A stretch of DNA of 64,000 nt. Origin: Glaciimonas immobilis (GTDB lineage: Bacteria; Pseudomonadota; Gammaproteobacteria; Burkholderiales; Burkholderiaceae_D). The stretch is from positions 62,001 to 126,000 of the forward strand of contig NZ_JAAOZT010000001.1 in assembly GCF_011947285.1 (NCBI RefSeq), in the 5' to 3' direction. Made by a program: the position numbers and the translations under genes. This document shows, piece by piece, positions 56,243-64,000 of this stretch. The notes beneath the pieces were generated by a model that was not told the origin of the DNA, searched no databases, and saw only the letters and a program-made list of their open reading frames with translations. Positions within the stretch are counted from its first letter, which is position 1. The number at the start of each line of letters is the position of its first letter.

Positions 56243-57492
56243 CCAGCGCAACCGGCCACCCTAAGTCTGCCAAGCTTGCCAAACCATCGTTGGTGGTCAT
56301 CGGTAACGGCATGGCTGGCATGCGCACAGTCGAAGAGTTGCAAAAAATGGCGCCGGATTTATACGATATTACCGTGTTCGGTGCCGAGCCTTATGGTAAC
56401 TACAACCGCATATTATTGTCCCCGGTGCTGGCTGGCGACAAAGGTGTGGAAGACATCATGCTGCATACGCGGGAGTGGTACCAACAAAATAGCATCACCC
56501 TGCATGCGGGCGATCCGGTAGAGCACATTGATCGCCGCCGCCGCATCGTACGCTCCCGCGCTGGCGTTGAAGTCAAATACGACCGTTTGCTATTGGCGAC
56601 GGGTTCTACGCCATTTATTATTCCGGTTCCTGGGCATCAGTTGCCGGGCGTTATCGCGTTTCGGGATATTCAGGATGTCGAAACCATGCTGGCTGCGGCA
56701 CGCGACCATCGTCACGCGGTGATCATCGGTGGCGGTTTATTGGGTCTGGAAGCTGCCAATGGGTTGTTACGTCAGGGGATGGATGTAACGGTGGTACATG
56801 TTACCGATAGCCTGATGAATCAGCAACTGGACAAGCCCGCTTCGGCACTACTAAAAAAAGCGCTGGAGTTAAAAGGTTTCCGCTTCATGCTGGAAGCGCA
56901 CACCACCGAAATCCTCGGTGCAGAACGGGTCACGGCAGTGCGCTTTAAAGATGGCACCGAGATCCCGGCAGACCTGGTAGTCATGGCAGCGGGTGTGCGT
57001 CCGAACATTGCTTTAGCCAAAAAATCCCATCTGCATTGCGAGCGTGCCATCGTCGTGGACGACACCATGCAGACCTACGATCCGCGCATTTATGCAGTAG
57101 GAGAGTGCGTACAGCATCGCGATGCAACCTTCGGCTTGGTGGCGCCCATATGGGATCAGGCCCGAGTCTGCGGCGCGCATCTCGCAGGGGCCGGGCATCG
57201 CCGTTACGTGCAACAAGCGACCGCAACCAAGCTTAAAGTGACCGGCGTTGATCTGTATTCTGCTGGCGATTTTATCGGGGGTGAGGATACTGAGGATCTG
57301 GTGCTGCGCGATCCACGCAAAGGTATTTACAAGAGACTGGTCCTGAAGGACAATCAAATTGTTGGTGCGGTATTGTATGGTGACGTTAAAGACGGCCCCT
57401 GGTACTTTGATCTGATTCAACATAAAACTGACGTGTCCTCGCTACGCAATCATTTACTATTCGGGCAAGCGCTTTGCGTGCAAGCCGCCTGA
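56239..57492 (+). CDS. FAD/NAD-dependent reductase of the nitrate operon (NasC/NirB N-terminal type)
   Basis: Likely passes electrons from NAD(P)H to the nitrate reductase. The frame extends to 56164, but the ATG overlapping the nirD stop (56239) gives the expected start (417 residues). Two dinucleotide folds are present: VVIGNGMAGMRTVEEL near residue 20 and VIIGGGLLGLEAANGL near residue 165, with AAGVRPN and YAVGECVQHRDATFGL of the pyridine nucleotide-disulfide reductase family. It equals the first half of NirB without the siroheme part. In Klebsiella the NasC subunit plays this role; the assignment here is from context. It lies 13 bp before the nitrate reductase gene. Confidence 0.85.
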   Translation: MTSATGHPKSAKLAKPSLVVIGNGMAGMRTVEELQKMAPDLYDITVFGAEPYGNYNRILLSPVLAGDKGVEDIMLHTREWYQQNSITLHAGDPVEHIDRRRRIVRSRAGVEVKYDRLLLATGSTPFIIPVPGHQLPGVIAFRDIQDVETMLAAARDHRHAVIIGGGLLGLEAANGLLRQGMDVTVVHVTDSLMNQQLDKPASALLKKALELKGFRFMLEAHTTEILGAERVTAVRFKDGTEIPADLVVMAAGVRPNIALAKKSHLHCERAIVVDDTMQTYDPRIYAVGECVQHRDATFGLVAPIWDQARVCGAHLAGAGHRRYVQQATATKLKVTGVDLYSAGDFIGGEDTEDLVLRDPRKGIYKRLVLKDNQIVGAVLYGDVKDGPWYFDLIQHKTDVSSLRNHLLFGQALCVQAA

Positions 57493-57505
57493 TGAGGAAC
57501 CTACC

Positions 57506-60283
57506 GTGAATTTGTCCCAGCCTCCGCAATCAGTCGTGCAATCCGCTTTCAATGGTGCGCCTGACCCACAACCAGTATCAACGACTTGCCCGTATTGCGG
57601 CGTTGGTTGTGGTGTGGCCGCGACGCTGCTTGCCGATGGCAAAGTGACGATTGCCGGCGACCAGAACCATCCCGCCAATAAAGGTAGATTGTGCGTCAAA
57701 GGTTCGGCGTTGGACGAAACAGTAGATTTAAATGGTCGCTTGTTATATCCGCAAATCAGGGACGCCGTCAGCAATACGATGGCGCGCGCAAGCTGGGATC
57801 AGGCGCTGGATAAAGTTGCGCAAGGATTCAATGACATCATCGCGCGGCACGGTCCAAACGCCGTTGCGTTCTATGTATCCGGTCAGTTACTGACCGAGGA
57901 TTACTACATCGCCAACAAGTTGATGAAGGGCTACATCGGCAGCGCTAACATCGACACCAATTCCCGCTTGTGCATGTCGTCCGCAGTGGCGGGACACAAG
58001 CGCGCATTCGGCGAGGATTTGGTACCTGTCTGCTATGAGGATCTGGAGTTGGCGGACTTGGTGGTGCTGGTCGGCTCTAACACGGCGTGGTGCCATCCGA
58101 TTTTGTTTCAGCGCATTACCACAATCAAAGAAACCCGGCCCGATGTGAAGATCGTCGTGATCGATCCGCGCCGTACTGCGACCTGTGAGTCGGCTGATTT
58201 GCATTTGCCGGTTAAGCAGGGCACCGATGTCTGGTTGTTCAATGGCTTATTACATTACCTGTCGCAAAACGGCCTGACCGATAGCGGCTTTGTCGATAAC
58301 CATACCAATGGTGTAAGTGGCGCGCTGAGCGCTGCTGAAGCCAGCAGTGCTGAGTTGATGACAGTCGCCAAAATCTGCAAAATAGATCCAAACGATTTGC
58401 TCACGTTTTACCATTTATTTGCGAGTACAAAAAAAGTCATCACCGCTTTTTCGCAAGGCGTAAATCAGTCCTCAGCCGGTACCGATAAAGTCAACAGCAT
58501 CATCAACTGTCATTTGATTAGCGGGCGTATCGGCCAGCCCGGCATGGGTCCTTTTTCCATCACCGGACAACCCAATGCCATGGGTGGCCGTGAAGTCGGT
58601 GGTTTGGCGAACATGTTGGCGGCGCATATGGAGTTGGACAATCCGACCCATCGCCAGACGGTCCGCACATTCTGGGATTCGCCCGCGATTGCAGATAAGC
58701 CCGGTTTGAAAGCGGTTGATCTATTTCAGGCCATCGAACAAGGCACCGTAAAAGCGATATGGATAATCGCAACCAATCCACTGGTCAGTTTGCCTGATGC
58801 CAATCAGGTCCAACGCGCGTTGCTGGCGTGCGAGCTGGTGGTTGCTTCAGATATTATTGAAAAAACCGATACCAACGCCTTTGCGCACGTATTACTACCT
58901 GCGCTTGGTTGGGGCGAAAAAGACGGTACCGTGACCAACTCGGAGCGCTGCATCTCACGTCAGCGTGGGTTCTTACCTGTGCCGGGAGAGGCGCGACCAG
59001 ACTGGCAGGCATTGTGCGACGTGGCGCAGCGCATGGGTTTTGATGGTTTTGGTTTTAACAGTGCCCATGAAATTTTTGATGAACACGCACGGTTGAGTAC
59101 GTTTTGTAATGGCGCGGCAGAAGGCGATTTTACGCCGCGCGTATTCAATCTGGCAGGGCTAGTCGGCATGGACAGCTTGCAATATAACGGTTTATCACCA
59201 ATTCAATGGCCCGTCTTGCGCGATGCCTCGGGAGAACTGCGCAGCACGCAACGCCTGTTAACGGACAACCGCTATTCTCATCCTGACGGCAAAGCGCGCT
59301 TTATCGCGACTCCGCCGCGAGCACCGGTTCACGCCACGGATGAAGACTTTCCGCTAGCCCTTAATACGGGGCGCGTCCGCGATCAGTGGCACACCATGAC
59401 GCGTACCGGCAAGTCGGCCAAGCTGGCGGATCATGTGCCGGAAGCTTTTATCGACATGCATCCGCAAGATGCGCTGTTATACGGTGTGCGCGAAGGAAGT
59501 CTGGCCCGGGTGTCCTCTAAATGGGGCGCGATGGTGGCCCGCGTGCAACATGGCGGCGGAATCGGGCGCGGTAGTTTGTTTGTACCTATCCATTGGAGCA
59601 ATCAATCGGCGTCCGATGCGCGCATTGGTGCGGTGGTTAATCCGGTAGTCGATCCGGTCTCCGGCGAGCCTGAGTTCAAGCATACACCGGTGCGGGTCGA
59701 AGATTTTCCGGTGGCATGGCATGGTTTTGTGCTGAGCCGGGAAGAGGTTGCGATGGCAGGCGTGACACATTGGACCCGGATTCAGGGGCGTACTTTTGCG
59801 CGTTACGAGCTTGCTGGCCGAAACATCATTGCTGACCATAATAAATGGGTGCGCGAGTTGTTGAACCTTGACGATCCGGATGCGGATTGGCTTGAATACG
59901 CTGATAAGACTGCTGGGGTGTACCGTGCCGCCCATCTGATTAACGATCAAATTGAAACCTGCGTGTTTATCTCACCACGGCCAGATTTGCCGTCGCGTGC
60001 CTGGTTGGCGAGCCTATTTGCGAAGGATCAGCTAGAAGACGCGGACCGCGTTGGCCTGTTGATCGGTCAGCCTATTGAGAAGGGCGCGGATGCGGGACCG
60101 ACGGTCTGCTCTTGTTTCGGCGTGGGACGCAATACCATTTGCAATGCTATTCGTGAGCAAGGGTTGACCACGGTGGTACAGGTGACGAGTTGCCTGAAGG
60201 CGGGCGGAAACTGTGGATCGTGCGTGCCCGAAATTAAAAAATTACTCGCCACCACGTTGGTAGAAGAAGCCGCAACGCAGTAA
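57506..60283 (+). CDS. assimilatory nitrate reductase, molybdopterin catalytic subunit
   Basis: Reduces nitrate to nitrite in the cytoplasm. The 925 residues start at GTG 57506 with GAGGAA six bases upstream. N-terminal [4Fe-4S] cysteines are C28, C31, C35 and C63 (CPYCGVGC, LCVKG); molybdopterin domains follow, with RLCMSSAVAGHKRAFG, VVIDPRRTATCESADLHLP and TGRVRDQWHTMTRTGKSAKL. A C-terminal BFD-like [2Fe-2S] domain (about 865-915) has VCSCFGVG and CLKAGGNCGSC, the extra cluster found in NasA-type enzymes that take electrons from a NasC-like partner. Last gene of the operon. Called NasA in some species, NasC in others, so no symbol is given. Confidence 0.93.
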   Translation: MNLSQPPQSVVQSAFNGAPDPQPVSTTCPYCGVGCGVAATLLADGKVTIAGDQNHPANKGRLCVKGSALDETVDLNGRLLYPQIRDAVSNTMARASWDQALDKVAQGFNDIIARHGPNAVAFYVSGQLLTEDYYIANKLMKGYIGSANIDTNSRLCMSSAVAGHKRAFGEDLVPVCYEDLELADLVVLVGSNTAWCHPILFQRITTIKETRPDVKIVVIDPRRTATCESADLHLPVKQGTDVWLFNGLLHYLSQNGLTDSGFVDNHTNGVSGALSAAEASSAELMTVAKICKIDPNDLLTFYHLFASTKKVITAFSQGVNQSSAGTDKVNSIINCHLISGRIGQPGMGPFSITGQPNAMGGREVGGLANMLAAHMELDNPTHRQTVRTFWDSPAIADKPGLKAVDLFQAIEQGTVKAIWIIATNPLVSLPDANQVQRALLACELVVASDIIEKTDTNAFAHVLLPALGWGEKDGTVTNSERCISRQRGFLPVPGEARPDWQALCDVAQRMGFDGFGFNSAHEIFDEHARLSTFCNGAAEGDFTPRVFNLAGLVGMDSLQYNGLSPIQWPVLRDASGELRSTQRLLTDNRYSHPDGKARFIATPPRAPVHATDEDFPLALNTGRVRDQWHTMTRTGKSAKLADHVPEAFIDMHPQDALLYGVREGSLARVSSKWGAMVARVQHGGGIGRGSLFVPIHWSNQSASDARIGAVVNPVVDPVSGEPEFKHTPVRVEDFPVAWHGFVLSREEVAMAGVTHWTRIQGRTFARYELAGRNIIADHNKWVRELLNLDDPDADWLEYADKTAGVYRAAHLINDQIETCVFISPRPDLPSRAWLASLFAKDQLEDADRVGLLIGQPIEKGADAGPTVCSCFGVGRNTICNAIREQGLTTVVQVTSCLKAGGNCGSCVPEIKKLLATTLVEEAATQ

Positions 60284-60396
60284 CTTTCGAGGTTTACGCT
60301 GATAGGGCCTGCGCTCTGTTGCTGCCTTTGCTTTGTCCTATTGCCTGATTTTAGCGTGGTCGTTGCATTGCAGCGCGGCCCCGTTAGAATAGCGCC

Positions 60397-61353
60397 ATGA
60401 GATCCTCCGCTTTCTACCCATTGCAAAATCCTTTTAATGACGGTTATTGTGACGTTGGACAAGGGCATCGCCTTTGGTATGCACAATACGGCAATCCCGA
60501 CGGCATCCCATTGTTATGGTTGCATGGCGGCCCGGGCAGCGGCAGTAGCCCGCGCCATCAGATATTTGCCGATCCCTCGTTATATCGACTTGTGCTATGT
60601 GATCAGCGTGGCTGTGGACGCAGCACGCCGGGTGGTGCGATAGCCGACAACGACACAGCGCGACTGGTGCAGGATATAGAAGATTTACGTTTGCATCTGG
60701 GACTTGGCAAGGTGTTGTTAGGAGGCGGTTCCTGGGGCGCTGGTCTGGCGCTGGCGTATGCGCAGCCTTGGCGCTCGTCCTTGCTAGGGTTGATATTACG
60801 CGCACCTTTTCTGGCAGGAAAGAACGATATTCAACGCTTTTTTCAGCCTGCTGCCGATGTTGCCGGTGATGCATGGAAAGCTTTCGCCCACCACGCACCG
60901 GCGACCGAACGAGCGCATTTGCTGGGCTATATCGCGGCGCAATTATCTGTAGACAGTCCGGGTGCAGCGATATGGGCGCAAGCGTGGCGCGACTATGAGC
61001 GGCAGTTGGCGCAGCCAGACGCGAGCGACGTAACGTCCACGCCTGCGCCAGCGGAACTGCAGCGCTTATTATCACGCTACCGTGTGCAATCACATTACTT
61101 AATCAATCACTGTTTTCTTGACGAAGCAGATTTACTACGAGCATCCGCCGACTTGACCGGTTTGCCGGTGGTAATCCTCCAAGGTCAAAGTGATCAAGTC
61201 TGCGATCCCGATAACGCGTTGCGCCTTCATGCGCACATTCCGGGGAGTCGGCTAAAAATAGTTGTCGGGGGGCATGATCCATTTCAACCCGAGATGGCGA
61301 TGGCCTTGTTAGACGCGTTAAACTGTTTTGCCCGACATACCCGGTTCGATTGA
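60397..61353 (+). CDS. pip: proline iminopeptidase (S33 family)
   Basis: Alpha/beta hydrolase that removes N-terminal proline from peptides. The 318 residues show the oxyanion motif LHGGPGSGSSPRH, DQRGCGRSTPGG and the nucleophile elbow GGSWGAGLALAYA; the Asp and His of the triad lie in QGQSDQVCDPDNA and VVGGHDPFQP. The N-terminus MRSSAFYPLQNPFNDGYCDVG is typical of the Pip group. The gene stands 113 bp after the nitrate operon and probably has its own promoter. Confidence 0.9.
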   Translation: MRSSAFYPLQNPFNDGYCDVGQGHRLWYAQYGNPDGIPLLWLHGGPGSGSSPRHQIFADPSLYRLVLCDQRGCGRSTPGGAIADNDTARLVQDIEDLRLHLGLGKVLLGGGSWGAGLALAYAQPWRSSLLGLILRAPFLAGKNDIQRFFQPAADVAGDAWKAFAHHAPATERAHLLGYIAAQLSVDSPGAAIWAQAWRDYERQLAQPDASDVTSTPAPAELQRLLSRYRVQSHYLINHCFLDEADLLRASADLTGLPVVILQGQSDQVCDPDNALRLHAHIPGSRLKIVVGGHDPFQPEMAMALLDALNCFARHTRFD

Positions 61354-61773
61354 TTTGAACTGTGAAACCGTTCCGCCCTGGCTTTGGGGAAAGAAAATTT
61401 TGCTCTAAAGCGTGGGATCGTTATCTTCGTCGCGGTATGATCTTGTTGATCGCAAGTTGATCGCAAGTTGATGACGAGGCGTGGGAATCCGAATCCATGC
61501 CGCTTTACCGCAATTTTGTCCCAGATCATCCTTTCTACATTGAAAAATGACAGTCAACGTCGTGACTTTATGCGGGTAGCGCTCTTCCGGTAGCTGTATT
61601 TGGTCGGAGAGATGGCGCCTTATCCAATAAGCGCAGTAACGCCGTATACATAATGTTTCACAATTTAACGTGAAGAAGAGGGAAGTATTGTTTAAAATCC
61701 GGTTTGGATTGATTTTATTAAGGTCGGATCATTGCATCGTCCGTCATAACGACGTCCGACAAACACCGCTAAA
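61354..61773. other. gap upstream of the TonB-like gene
   Basis: 420 bp, no gene. It has a short tandem direct repeat, two units of TTGATCGCAAG at 61445-61466, and presumably the promoter of the following gene. Confidence 0.5.
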
Positions 61774-62655
61774 GTGAGTAAAAAGACAATGCAGTTAAGC
61801 AGTTCGCTGAGAACACGTGCACGGCGCAGGACAGTGATCGGTATTGCCTTGTCGGTATTACTTCATATCGGCCTGTTCACGTTTATCTGGTTTCAGATGG
61901 ACGAAGTGGTGCCGCCAGCCAAGCCGGATGCCGAACCGCTGGTCGTCTCGTTACTTAAAAGCAAGCAGGACACCCAGACAAGAGTGGTCTCCGTGCCTAA
62001 GGAGAAACCCGCAGCGCGGCATCCGCCAGCCAAACCGGTGGTGCGTCCAAAAGTGCCGCCTAAAGTAGCAACAAGTCCGCCACGTCGCCCTTCCCGGTCA
62101 ACGCCGCCGCCCCCGCTGGCACCAGAACCTTCACCGTTGCAGGCCACTACGCCTTCGGCGATTAAACCTGCGCCGCCTGGGGTGGATATGAGCACGATGC
62201 TGGATGCTGCGCGTAACCGACGCCGTGCAGAAGCCGAAGCCGAGGGACGGCCCGATCCTGATCCGGGCGCGCCCGCAGAAAGTAACGGACCAGCCGACAA
62301 TTCTGTGGCGATGGCTAATATTAAATTTATGGCACGTAAAGGCGAGGGTGGCGGCGGTGTGTTTCAGATCACCAGCAAAGGCCCGCGTGTTGCGCGTTAC
62401 GTATTTCGCGGTTGGGGTGCTAACCGGTTAGAGAGCCAGCGCCAGACGATCGAGGTGGACGCTGGCCTGAATGGCGATGTTGATCTGGCGATTATAAGAA
62501 GCATGATCAAATTAATCCGCAAACGTTATCCCGGCGACTTCGAGTGGGACTCGCAACGATTGGGACGCGTGGTAACGCTTTCGGCAAAAGAGGACAACCA
62601 GCAGGGTTTGGAAAACTTCTTGATGCAAGAATTTTTTAGTACACGTTCACGCTGA
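61774..62655 (+). CDS. TonB-like bitopic membrane protein, unknown
   Basis: 293 residues from GTG 61774 (ATG 61789 is an alternative). A short basic cytoplasmic tail is followed by one membrane span (about 21-41, VIGIALSVLLHIGLFTFIWF), a Pro/Lys-rich stretch (about 48-145), and a periplasmic C-terminal domain with VARYVFRGWGANRLESQRQT and LIRKRYPGDFEWDSQRLGRV. The architecture is that of TonB, but the C-terminal domain is not the usual TonB one and no exbB/exbD is nearby. Function is unknown. Confidence 0.7.
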   Translation: MSKKTMQLSSSLRTRARRRTVIGIALSVLLHIGLFTFIWFQMDEVVPPAKPDAEPLVVSLLKSKQDTQTRVVSVPKEKPAARHPPAKPVVRPKVPPKVATSPPRRPSRSTPPPPLAPEPSPLQATTPSAIKPAPPGVDMSTMLDAARNRRRAEAEAEGRPDPDPGAPAESNGPADNSVAMANIKFMARKGEGGGGVFQITSKGPRVARYVFRGWGANRLESQRQTIEVDAGLNGDVDLAIIRSMIKLIRKRYPGDFEWDSQRLGRVVTLSAKEDNQQGLENFLMQEFFSTRSR

Positions 62656-62693
62656 TCAACGTCGCTTAAGTGTCATTAAATATTACCCAACGA

Positions 62694-63224
62694 CTATTTG
62701 ATTAGCGGCAATATTTGCCTGAAAGCCGGATGTTCGCTGCTGCGCACCCATTCGTAAGCCACCATCTCAACCGTGACCATTTCCGCGCCCGCCTGTTGCA
62801 AGCGCACCAGGGCCGTGTCGCGGTCGCTGGCCTTGCGCGAGCCGACTGCATCCGTCACGACCCGCACTACAAAACCATGCGCAAGTAAACCGAGCGCAGT
62901 TTGCAGCATGCAGATGTGCGCTTCGCATCCGGCAATCATGATTTGTCGGCGGGTGCGGGGCAGCACGCCTGGCAAACCGTCAGCGCACGCGTTGAAATGG
63001 ACTTTGCTGACCGTTTTTTCGCACAGAAGCTTGATCGCTTCTTCATTTCCGCCAAGCTTGGCAGGGCTTTGTTCTGTACCGATGATCGGCACATGGAGCA
63101 ATTTGGCGATTTGTCCTAACCGAACCGCTTGCGCTGTTACGCGCTCACCCTCATGAATGGCGGGCATCAGGCGCGACTGAAAATCTACTAAAAGCAGGGT
63201 GGATTTTTCGACTTCGATTAACAT
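62694..63224 (-). CDS. isochorismatase-family hydrolase
   Basis: Cysteine hydrolase of unknown substrate. The 176 residues have the catalytic triad pattern: D14 (LLVDFQ), K74 (KVHF) and C105 (HICMLQTAL). AAGGGGG before ATG 63224 supports the start. Family members cleave isochorismate, nicotinamide or other amides; short single-domain forms like this one in Burkholderiales are generally unassigned. It is convergent with the TonB-like gene. Confidence 0.88.
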   Translation of the reverse strand: MLIEVEKSTLLLVDFQSRLMPAIHEGERVTAQAVRLGQIAKLLHVPIIGTEQSPAKLGGNEEAIKLLCEKTVSKVHFNACADGLPGVLPRTRRQIMIAGCEAHICMLQTALGLLAHGFVVRVVTDAVGSRKASDRDTALVRLQQAGAEMVTVEMVAYEWVRSSEHPAFRQILPLIK

Positions 63225-63735
63225 CTTGACCCCCTTGGTTTTGTCGTTCTGGTTGTTTTTCGGCTATTTTTTTACTTATCGTGTTGCTTTTGGATTGCCC
63301 TCGCACGCTAAAATTGCGTGGCGGACGGCACCAGCCAGTTGTTTTTTATTATAGGACTTCCGCATAATCGTCACACCGATTTTTTATTTTTATAATTGGC
63401 ATGGTTCAAGCCGGATTCGACCGCACCATTGGCGACTCTGCCCGGCCATTTTCTTTGAAGACATTTGTCGACTCATGCCAGCCGATATTGCGATAATGTT
63501 GTGGTGATAATCTTCGAACTGTTTCCCTACGTACTTCGTTGGCACCTCGATTGGTACCTCATTACGTACATCTCTGCTTGCCTGTATGGCGATTTGTCTA
63601 ATGGTGCGCGTAACGCCAAATCATTGCGGTCGACCGCGCTTGGTGCAAAAGCAGGTTGCGATGGCATAATCAGGCACGCGGTCAATTTTATGTGGCCACC
63701 ACGCAATGCCACTCACTTCATTGGAATACCGGGCT
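63225..63735. other. divergent intergenic region
   Basis: 511 bp between the divergent isochorismatase-family and glutathione S-transferase genes, with T-rich runs near 63256-63270 and 63390-63400. No credible gene; promoters for both genes are expected. Confidence 0.55.
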
Positions 63736-64000
63736 ATGATAACTGTGCACCATCTGAATAATTCACGCTCGCAGCGTGTCCTCTGGCTGCTGGAAGAACT
63801 TGGCCTGGAATACGAAGTAAAACGCTATCAGCGCAATCCAAAAACCATGCTGGCACCGGCCTCCTTGCGCGCCATTCATCCGCTGGGCAAGTCGCCGGTC
63901 ATCACCGATGGCGATAGCACGGTTGCAGAGTCGGGCGCGATCGTCGAATATCTGATCCAGCAATATGGCGACGGACGTCTGATACCAGCAGTGGGTACCA
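63736..64000 (+). CDS. glutathione S-transferase, 5' part
   Basis: Open frame from ATG 63736 to the window end (88 complete codons). The thioredoxin-like N-terminal domain of a GST is clear: ITVHHLNNSRSQRVLWLLEE, LGLEYEVKRYQRNP, HPLGKSPVITDG with the cis-proline, and VAESGAIVEYLIQQYG with the glutathione-binding Glu-Ser. The helical C-terminal domain lies beyond the window. The subgroup and substrate cannot be told from this part. Confidence 0.88.
   Translation, partial: MITVHHLNNSRSQRVLWLLEELGLEYEVKRYQRNPKTMLAPASLRAIHPLGKSPVITDGDSTVAESGAIVEYLIQQYGDGRLIPAVGT

Noticed and set aside
61445-61466. Tandem TTGATCGCAAG direct repeat (two units)
   Set aside because: Only two short units with no associated structure; likely chance or minor duplication.

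Overview
The window reads as chromosomal DNA of a betaproteobacterium of the order Burkholderiales, most likely family Oxalobacteraceae (Herbaspirillum/Collimonas/Glaciimonas type). This rests on protein sequence style and on gene order (ddl-ftsQAZ, peroxiredoxin, lpxC, DUF721 gene, M23 peptidase, secA, argJ, AAA ATPase, mutT, yacG, zapD, coaE, pilD; pilB-pilC; hemA-prfA-prmC; minCDE). No database was searched, so the genus is an inference. I see no rRNA, tRNA, CRISPR array or intact transposase gene.

Layout. 1-6690 (+): end of the division and cell-wall cluster (ddl, ftsQ, ftsA, ftsZ), a peroxiredoxin and lpxC. 6691-15258: a DUF721/DciA gene (-), an M23 peptidase whose 5' end carries an apparent one-base frameshift, secA, argJ, an AAA ATPase, mutT, then yacG on the minus strand. 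Two diverged copies of a ~280-bp structured repeat lie here, each between convergent genes. 15073-17702 (-): pilD-coaE-zapD-yacG. 17703-28519: a ~10.8-kb block separating pilD from pilC. It holds a small membrane protein, a 1276-residue three-domain glycan protein (glycosidase, glycosyltransferase, UDP-galactopyranose-mutase-like) with ribosome-binding sites at both domain junctions, and a YhaO/YhaN-like nuclease-ATPase pair. 28520-41516 (-): pilC, pilB, a CBS/CorC-type protein, polyprenyl synthase, tex, prmC, dsbB, prfA, hemA. 41958-47296 (-): an orphan response regulator, minE-minD-minC, a YcgR-type PilZ protein and an M29-aminopeptidase-like protein. 47297-50370: a gene-poor stretch with a small exported protein, an exported carboxymuconolactone-decarboxylase-like protein, and remains of a sulfonate-uptake locus. 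50371-60283 (+): a LysR regulator, then the nitrate assimilation operon (transporter, nirB, nirD, FAD reductase, nitrate reductase). 60397-64000: an S33 peptidase, a TonB-like protein, an isochorismatase-family hydrolase and the start of a glutathione S-transferase.

The strongest regulatory finding is the leader of the nitrate operon. It has a sigma-54 -24/-12 element, then two adjacent hairpins with hexaloops carrying A at position 1 and G at position 4, the second overlapping the 5' arm of a strong intrinsic terminator. This matches the layout known for ANTAR-protein (NasR/NasT) antitermination. No ANTAR gene is in the window, so the regulator must be encoded elsewhere.

The nitrate genes form a pathway: the transporter imports nitrate, the molybdopterin enzyme reduces it using electrons probably delivered by the FAD reductase, and NirBD takes nitrite to ammonium. 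The min and fts genes together cover Z-ring assembly and placement. pilB, pilC and pilD would build type IV pili, although their usual linkage is broken here.
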